Below are positions 14,959-18,707 of a DNA stretch of 18,707 nucleotides, piece by piece. Both the position numbers and the translations under genes were made by a program. This DNA comes from Actinomycetota bacterium (lineage in GTDB: Bacteria > Actinomycetota > Actinomycetes > Actinomycetales > Microbacteriaceae), in NCBI GenBank assembly GCA_016870695.1, contig VGAV01000009.1:1-18707 (forward strand), written 5' to 3'. The first letter of the stretch is position 1; each line of letters starts with the position of its first letter. The notes under the pieces were generated by a model. It was not told the origin of the DNA and made no database searches. It saw only the letters and a program-made list of their open reading frames with translations.

Positions 14959-15626
14959 TAGGGGGTGCCGTCCAGGCGGGTAGTGATGGCTTCTTCGAGG
15001 TCGTTCCATCGTTCAATGACAAGGGGTTCACCGTCGACAAAGAAGGTGGGGGTTCGGTCCACGCCAAGGACGCGTCCGTCGTCGAGGTCGGATCGAACAC
15101 GCTCGAGAGTGGCAGGGTCGGCGACAGCTGCGTCGTAGCTCGCCATGTCCAAGCCCAACTCGGTCGCGTACGAGCGAAACAGCTCCGCTTGGCTTTGCTG
15201 AGATTCTCCCCATTGTGCTTGCGTGTCGAAGAGACGCTTATACATCTCTTCGAAGCGTCCCTGCTGTGCCGCGGCCTCCGCGGCGACCGCGGAATTTTCG
15301 GAGTTGAGGTGGCCGGGAAGAGGGAAGTAGCGGACGACGTAGTTGATCTGTCCCGCGTACTTCACACGGAGCTCTTCCACGACGGGGTAATAAGCGCCGC
15401 AAGCTTCGCACTCGAAGTCCAAGAACTCCACGATGGTGATGGCGTCGTCGCCGGCGTCGTCGAGGACGTGGGAGTCGTCTCGAACGACTGCTACCGTCCC
15501 TCCTCCCCTTTCCTCGGCGGCGACGCGAGTGTTGTTCTGATCGACGAGGATGTAGATGACAGCCCCCGCGACGACGGCGACGGCAGCAGCGGCGGTAATG
15601 ACCGTCGCCTTCCAATTGATTTTCAT
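14958..15626 (-). CDS. DsbA-like membrane-anchored thiol oxidoreductase
   Basis: A 222-residue thioredoxin-fold protein with an uncleaved N-terminal TM anchor (about residues 8-28) and a DsbA-like domain outside. Seen: FLDFECEACGAYYP with the active pair Cys73-Glu-Ala-Cys76, an inserted helical part, and the cis-proline in VDRTPTFFVDG. It would form or exchange disulfides in exported proteins. ATG at 15626 has GGAG upstream and is preferred over an upstream start at 15650. Its stop overlaps the flavoprotein start by one base. It may be balanced by the CcdA/ResA reducing pair of the same operon. Confidence 0.9.
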   Translation of the reverse strand: MKINWKATVITAAAAVAVVAGAVIYILVDQNNTRVAAEERGGGTVAVVRDDSHVLDDAGDDAITIVEFLDFECEACGAYYPVVEELRVKYAGQINYVVRYFPLPGHLNSENSAVAAEAAAQQGRFEEMYKRLFDTQAQWGESQQSQAELFRSYATELGLDMASYDAAVADPATLERVRSDLDDGRVLGVDRTPTFFVDGEPLVIERWNDLEEAITTRLDGTP

Positions 15627-15657
15627 GGGTACTCCAGCACTTAACGGCACAAGGAAG

Positions 15658-15695
15658 CCCGGGTTGCCCGGGATGAGTGTCGCCGCGGGGGCGAC
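15658..15695 (-). terminator. Two adjacent hairpins between the small protein gene and dsbA
   Basis: Downstream of the small protein stop come GTCGCC/GGCGAC (15679-15684, 15690-15695, five-base loop), then CCCGGG-TTG-CCCGGG (15658-15672). On the minus strand the second hairpin is followed by CTTCCTT, a weak pyrimidine run. This could be a terminator or an attenuator before dsbA. Confidence 0.35.
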
Positions 15696-15704
15696 GTGCC
15701 GATG

Positions 15705-16136
15705 TCAGGTTCTGGAGATGCCCAGTTGCGCGATTGTGAGGGCGTGGCCCCCACGTCTGACGGTTACAGCGTGGATGAAAGACGGCGGAAGGGCGCGCCA
15801 GAGTGTGAGCCCGGCCCGTTGGCGACGTACCAGGAGATGGATGACGAGGTACAGAACGAATCCGCAGACGACCCCGAGAACGCACAGCGCCATTCCCGGC
15901 GACACGTCGTACACGCCCGATTCAATGATTGAAGTAGAGACGGGTGCGCCGGGTTCTTGCGGCGCAGCGTCAGATGCCGTCACGACCGTACCGCTTACCG
16001 GGCCGTTGTCGCCGTGACTGAGCGCCACGAACCCGAGCAGCATGAGTGCCCCGAGGGCGATGATGGTAATGAGTCGCGTTATCGCACCGTGCTCTTTCAT
16101 CAGCACGGAGCGCCGTGAGCGAGCGTCAATAGACAT
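15705..16136 (-). CDS. Small two-TM membrane protein, SRT C-terminus (copy 2)
   Basis: A 143-residue relative of the gene at 6609-7049. Seen: TM1 at about 20-40 (ITRLITIIALGALMLLGFVAL), outside linker, TM2 with ALCVLGVVCGFVLYLV (about 83-98), then a basic segment and the ending IAQLGISRT, equivalent to LTELSLSRT in copy 1. Start is uncertain: GTG at 16166, ATG at 16136 or ATG at 16100. I choose 16136 because a TACACT box lies eight bases upstream. Like its sister it stands first in a long minus-strand operon, here the dsbA-to-lnt one, 78 bases before dsbA. Function unknown; perhaps related to DUF6153-type proteins. Confidence 0.65.
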   Translation of the reverse strand: MSIDARSRRSVLMKEHGAITRLITIIALGALMLLGFVALSHGDNGPVSGTVVTASDAAPQEPGAPVSTSIIESGVYDVSPGMALCVLGVVCGFVLYLVIHLLVRRQRAGLTLWRALPPSFIHAVTVRRGGHALTIAQLGISRT

Positions 16137-16144
16137 CGGTAGCC

Positions 16145-16150
16145 AGTGTA
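16145..16150 (-). promoter_or_regulatory. Possible -10 box of a leaderless promoter (small protein copy 2)
   Basis: TACACT on the minus strand (16150-16145), eight bases before the ATG at 16136. Spacing is one or two bases longer than ideal and no -35 box is clear. Confidence 0.35.
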
Positions 16151-16252
16151 CGTAGCGGTTCCGCACGAGATGCTGGAAACAGCTGACGTTGATGCTGACA
16201 TGCGATTCGGGCGGCGACCACGCCTGTCCCAGAGGATCGACGCCGTGTGCGG

Positions 16253-17194
16253 TTAAGCGTGGCGGACATCCCCGGGTTCCGAATCTTGCAGGTCGGCTGT
16301 CTCAATCTGGAAGGTGGAGTGCCTTACGGATACCTCGAAGTGCTGGGCCACGCAGGCTCTGACGTCCCTGAGGACAGCGGCTGCGTGTCCGTCCGTGAAA
16401 CATTCGTCCTCGACGACGACATGCGCGCTGATCGTCGGTAGGCCGGTGGCGACCGTCGAGGCGTGTAGGTCGTGGACGTCTATGACGTGGTCGAGTTCGA
16501 GGATGTGTGATCGCACATGGTCCAGGTTCAAACCGTCGGGGGTGAACTCCATGAGCACCCGCGACGTCTCGCGCAGCAACTTGAATGCACGCGGCACGAT
16601 GAGTGCAGCGATGAAGAGACCGGCGATGGCGTCAGCTTGAAGGAAACCTGTGGTCCAGATGAGAACAGCCGCAATAATGACCCCAAGCGATCCCAGCGCG
16701 TCGTTCAGCACTTCCAAGAACGCCGCCCGCATGTTGAAGTTGGCTCCACGACTGGACGACAGCACGAAGATGGCGATGATGTTCGCGACTAGCCCAATGA
16801 CTCCGAAAACCAGCAGCTCGGCAGCTGGCACCTCAGGGGGCTCGAAGAGCCGTCGTATCCCTTCGATGGCGGTGTAGCCCCCTACCGCCATCAACAAAGC
16901 CGCTTGCCCGAAGGCAGCGATGACTTCGATACGACGGAACCCCCAGGTGCGTCGCGCGCTAGCTGGGCGCAGCATCAGCGTCGCGGCAATGAGTGCAACA
17001 AGAAGTCCGGATGCGTCAGTGAGCGCGTGGGCCGTGTCCGTGAGGAGGGCGAGACTGCCAGTGAGAAAGGATCCAATCGCTTGAGTCGCGGTGATTGCCG
17101 CGGTGATTCCAAAGGCAATCCAAAGACGCACGCGGTGGTCGGTGGGTTCTCCGGCTGCGCCGGCAGACGGTGCGTGCGTGTGACCGGCGCCCAT
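16253..17194 (-). CDS. czcD: CzcD-type cation diffusion facilitator (Zn/Cd/Co efflux)
   Basis: A 313-residue CDF exporter. Seen: a short His-rich N-terminus (GHTHAP), six TM helices, the TM2 metal site TDTAHALTD (Asp and His ligands), TM5 FLEVLNDALGSLGV, and the cytosolic C-terminal domain with DVHDLHAS, ISAHVVVED and VRHSTFQIE. In TM5 the usual histidine of HxxxD is glutamate (ExxxD), a substitution that may alter metal preference, though I believe it is common among actinobacterial homologues. The start overlaps the arsR stop by one base, so the two form an operon. Probable role: proton-driven export of Zn(II), Cd(II) or Co(II). Confidence 0.93.
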   Translation of the reverse strand: MGAGHTHAPSAGAAGEPTDHRVRLWIAFGITAAITATQAIGSFLTGSLALLTDTAHALTDASGLLVALIAATLMLRPASARRTWGFRRIEVIAAFGQAALLMAVGGYTAIEGIRRLFEPPEVPAAELLVFGVIGLVANIIAIFVLSSSRGANFNMRAAFLEVLNDALGSLGVIIAAVLIWTTGFLQADAIAGLFIAALIVPRAFKLLRETSRVLMEFTPDGLNLDHVRSHILELDHVIDVHDLHASTVATGLPTISAHVVVEDECFTDGHAAAVLRDVRACVAQHFEVSVRHSTFQIETADLQDSEPGDVRHA

Positions 17195-17580
17195 CAGGCC
17201 GCGTCCGTTCCGACGGCGAAGTGTTCACCAGGCTGATGGAGGTGGGCACATAGCGTGACACGCGTTCCGGTGTCCTTCAGCAAGAGTTCGGCGGCGTTGA
17301 TGAGGGCCGCAGTCGCGACAGGTTGCGCGAGATCAAACCAGGACGCGCGCCCCTCCGAGCGAACAGTAACTAAGCGGCAGTCCCGCAGAAAGCTGAGGTG
17401 CTTGCTCACAGTCGATTGAGCCAGTCCGAGGTGCTGGACGAGATCGCGGACACGGTGCTCGCCAGAAGCCAGATGCTGGAGGACCGCCAATCGCGTGGGG
17501 TCCCCCAGTGCGTCGAATAGGTGCGCATACACGGCGGTCGCGCGGGAGTCGAGCAGACCGCCCTCTTCAATCATCGCCAT
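17194..17580 (-). CDS. ArsR/SmtB-family metal-responsive repressor
   Basis: A 128-residue winged-helix repressor. Seen: ALGDPTRLAVLQHLASGEHRVRDLV at about 24-48, recognition helix in LAQSTVSKHLSFLRDCRLV (53-71) and beta wing VRSEGRASWF. A late segment, LCAHLHQPGEH, gives Cys111, His113, His115 and His120 as likely alpha-5 type Zn/Ni/Co ligands. Cys68 is a lone cysteine at the alpha-3 position, so the Cd/Pb type site of CmtR is not expected. The start is ATG at 17580, or 17574 in the same frame; TATCAT lies six bases before 17580. It overlaps czcD by one base and should repress it. Metal identity is inferred from ligands and neighbour. Confidence 0.9.
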   Translation of the reverse strand: MAMIEEGGLLDSRATAVYAHLFDALGDPTRLAVLQHLASGEHRVRDLVQHLGLAQSTVSKHLSFLRDCRLVTVRSEGRASWFDLAQPVATAALINAAELLLKDTGTRVTLCAHLHQPGEHFAVGTDAA

Positions 17581-17592
17581 AAGACGATGATA
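17570..17592 (-). promoter_or_regulatory. Leaderless arsR-czcD promoter and probable operator
   Basis: On the minus strand TATCAT (17592-17587) precedes the ATG at 17580 by six bases. ATCATCG (17570-17576) and CGATGAT (17585-17591) form a perfect seven-base inverted repeat, with two more pairs inside the eight-base spacer. The dyad is centred between 17580 and 17581, at the presumed -1/+1 boundary, and covers the -10 box and start codon. A TTGAAA at 17623-17618 is too far (23 bases) to be a normal -35. Confidence 0.6.
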
Positions 17593-17829
17593 TCGCCGGG
17601 CACCGTCGCCGTCGCTTTCAAACCGAGTTGGGAACGGTGCTCATTCTCACCCGACATCGCGGGCCACACGACGTGTGCCAGCTTCGAACATGCTCCGGCG
17701 TCACCGAGAAGGTTGATGCAACTCCTCGCAGCAATCGCAGCGAAAGAAATGGACAAGCTGGGCGGAGCCTCGGGCGCGGTAGCCCCGCACCCCGTGGACA
17801 CCATGCGCGCCCGGTGGGATGGTGTGCGC
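17593..17829. other. Gene-free gap right of the arsR promoter
   Basis: About 237 bases between divergent arsR and the small two-TM gene. Open frames exist on both strands but their translations look like chance. It marks the edge between the metal genes and the very GC-rich right end. No clear plus-strand promoter is visible. Confidence 0.4.
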
Positions 17830-18078
17830 ATGTCTAAGAAGCGGTCGAAGCTCGCTCAAGCGGCGTTGGTCTCCAACGGCATGGTGTGGTTTGGGGCGTC
17901 GTTCATGCTTGTCGCTATCGCGGCGGAGCAGACGGCGGCGGTGTTCGCCGGCACGTGGCTGAACGTCCTCGGGTGGGCGATCATCCTTCTCGTCGCCGCG
18001 GGCCTGGCCGTCGTCGGCGTCATCGAAAACGTCAACATCCGGGCGGGCAAGAAGTACAAGCCGCGGCCGCGCAGCTGA
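17830..18078 (+). CDS. Small two-TM membrane protein of unknown function
   Basis: An 82-residue protein with a basic N-terminus (MSKKRSK), two hydrophobic helices (about 17-32 and 41-66), and a basic end GKKYKPRPRS. I do not recognise the family. The frame is open to 17521, but the upstream translation is unlike a protein; ATG at 17830 has GGGATGG about nine bases upstream, with ATG at 17803 as an alternative. It is the only plus-strand gene on this side, convergent with the 18178-18600 gene across two hairpins. It seems part of the replicon backbone and not of the metal module, judging by its position beyond the arsR promoter and very high GC. Confidence 0.7.
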   Translation: MSKKRSKLAQAALVSNGMVWFGASFMLVAIAAEQTAAVFAGTWLNVLGWAIILLVAAGLAVVGVIENVNIRAGKKYKPRPRS

Positions 18079-18121
18079 CCGCGCTCGAGCGGGGAACCCG
18101 CGACCCGCGTTGGAGGGGGGT

Positions 18122-18140
18122 CGAGGGGGTCTCCCCCTCG
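18122..18140. terminator. Perfect hairpin between convergent genes
   Basis: CGAGGGGG (18122-18129) pairs with CCCCCTCG (18133-18140) around a three-base loop. It lies between two convergent stops, so it can serve both strands. No T-tract follows. Confidence 0.55.
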
Positions 18141-18141
18141 T

Positions 18142-18169
18142 GCGGGCCGGCCTTTTCGGGTCGGCCCGC
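18142..18169. terminator. Second, longer hairpin between convergent genes
   Basis: GCGGGCCG (18142-18149) pairs with CGGCCCGC (18162-18169). The stem extends inward by about three more pairs, including one G-T, to a TTTTCG-type loop. Placed two bases from the first hairpin; probably a bidirectional terminator. Confidence 0.6.
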
Positions 18170-18177
18170 CGCCATGC

Positions 18178-18600
18178 TCAGAGCGTGAGCGCGTGCAGCA
18201 CCGTCGCCGCGGTGCCCGCGGGCGTTCCGTAGTCCGTGACGTGCAGCGTCGCGGCGCGGTTGGTGATGAGGTCGAGCGCAACTAGCTCTTCTTCGGACTC
18301 GTCGGTCATGTCGCCGGGTTCGTCCTCCCATTCGCGCAGCACGCGTCCGTCGACGTCGACCACGCGCCACAGCCCCCACACGTGAGCGACGGGACCGGTC
18401 CTTTCGTACGTGAACACCAGGGCCGTAGCGGTGGGCCAGCCATGCGCCGCCGCGGCGACGATGAGCGCGTGCGCGGCCGCGGCGATCTGCTCGACGTCGC
18501 CGGATGCCGTGGCCGTGTTGACGGCGGCTTCCGCCTCGCGCAGCGCCGCGGTGTGTCCACACACGTCGACGTCGACGGCGGGGGTCGTAGTGGTGGTCAT
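18178..18600 (-). CDS. Hypothetical 140-residue soluble protein
   Basis: No family recognised. Seen: a Thr/Asp-rich start, an alanine-rich helical part (about 15-53), then WGLWRVVDVDGRVLREWEDEPGD and a Glu/Asp cluster (ESEEELVALD), ending LHALTL. No signal peptide or TM. The ATG is preceded by AAAGG, so it is probably translated. Its upstream region is the tandem repeat array at the window's right end, which therefore lies in its promoter or leader. Convergent with the small two-TM gene. Likely a replicon-backbone gene; that is inference from position. Confidence 0.6.
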   Translation of the reverse strand: MTTTTTPAVDVDVCGHTAALREAEAAVNTATASGDVEQIAAAAHALIVAAAAHGWPTATALVFTYERTGPVAHVWGLWRVVDVDGRVLREWEDEPGDMTDESEEELVALDLITNRAATLHVTDYGTPAGTAATVLHALTL

Positions 18601-18626
18601 GGTGCGCCTTTCTGGGCAGCTGAGGG

Positions 18627-18707
18627 TGACGCCCGGGGGGTGAAAAAAGGGTGATGCGACAGGGTGACGCCCGGGGGTGACGCCCGGGGGTGACGCCGGG
18701 GGTGACG
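18627..18707. repeat. Tandem ~13-bp GC-rich repeat array, running off the window
   Basis: TGACGCCCGGGGG occurs exactly at 18665-18677 and 18678-18690, as a 12-base variant at 18691-18702, and is cut by the window end at 18703. One more copy stands at 18627-18640 (with one extra G), followed by diverged units TGAAAAAAGGG and TGATGCGACAGGG (18641-18664). The G-runs are on the plus strand. No gene covers it. Confidence 0.85.

Noticed and set aside
17798..17825. Inverted repeat ACACCAT / ATGGTGT before the two-TM gene
   Set aside because: Only seven pairs with a 14-base loop and no flanking symmetry; cannot be told from chance at this GC content.
17521..17829. N-terminal extension of the small two-TM plus-strand protein
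   Set aside because: It would overlap arsR and its promoter; residues are unlike a signal or domain, and a ribosome site fits ATG 17830.

Overview
The window looks like a high-GC Gram-positive actinobacterium, probably a Micrococcales/Microbacteriaceae-type organism. The reasons are high GC throughout, GTG starts, CsoR and CmtR-type regulators, a DUF4307-like protein, and several promoters whose -10 box lies 6-8 bases before a start codon (leaderless genes). It reads as an accessory metal-homeostasis island on a plasmid or chromosome. No transposase, integrase, tRNA, rRNA or CRISPR is visible.

Left edge (1-1445): csoR (minus) is divergent from a cmtR-type ArsR regulator plus a small cation-efflux (CDF-like) protein. 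A perfect inverted repeat overlaps the csoR promoter. A near-perfect 20-bp palindrome is centred exactly on the presumed leaderless start of cmtR.

Centre-left (1517-7049, all minus): a small membrane protein gene, then copC, an M23 peptidase, a DUF4307-like gene, resC/ccsB, and a copD-ctaG fusion. Most of the later genes overlap or nearly touch. The theme is copper handling at the outer face of the membrane plus the ResC half of the System II haem lyase.

Centre-right (7163-16136, all minus): a second small membrane protein related to the first, then dsbA-like, a CzcO-like flavoprotein, a sorting-signal-like surface protein, lspA, a DUF6804-like membrane protein, a ResA/TlpA-type lipoprotein, ccdA, resB, ctaG and lnt. 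Seven of the junctions overlap by 1-20 bp. Together with ResC from the other operon this makes a complete System II cytochrome c maturation set (CcdA, ResA, ResB, ResC). It also carries lipoprotein maturation enzymes (LspA, Lnt) that could process the ResA-type lipoprotein.

Right part (16253-17580, minus): an ArsR regulator and a CzcD-type zinc/cadmium exporter, again with a dyad centred on a leaderless start codon. To the right lie a two-TM small protein (plus), two tandem perfect hairpins between convergent genes, an unrecognised 140-residue protein, and an array of ~13-bp GC-rich tandem repeats that runs off the window end.

Working model (inference): metal stress sensed by CsoR, CmtR and ArsR is countered by efflux (two CDF proteins), while the two large operons supply periplasm-equivalent copper carriers, thiol reduction, haem ligation and lipoprotein processing to protect or rebuild exported metalloproteins. 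No c-type cytochrome (CxxCH) and no copper ATPase is encoded inside the window, so the clients must lie elsewhere.
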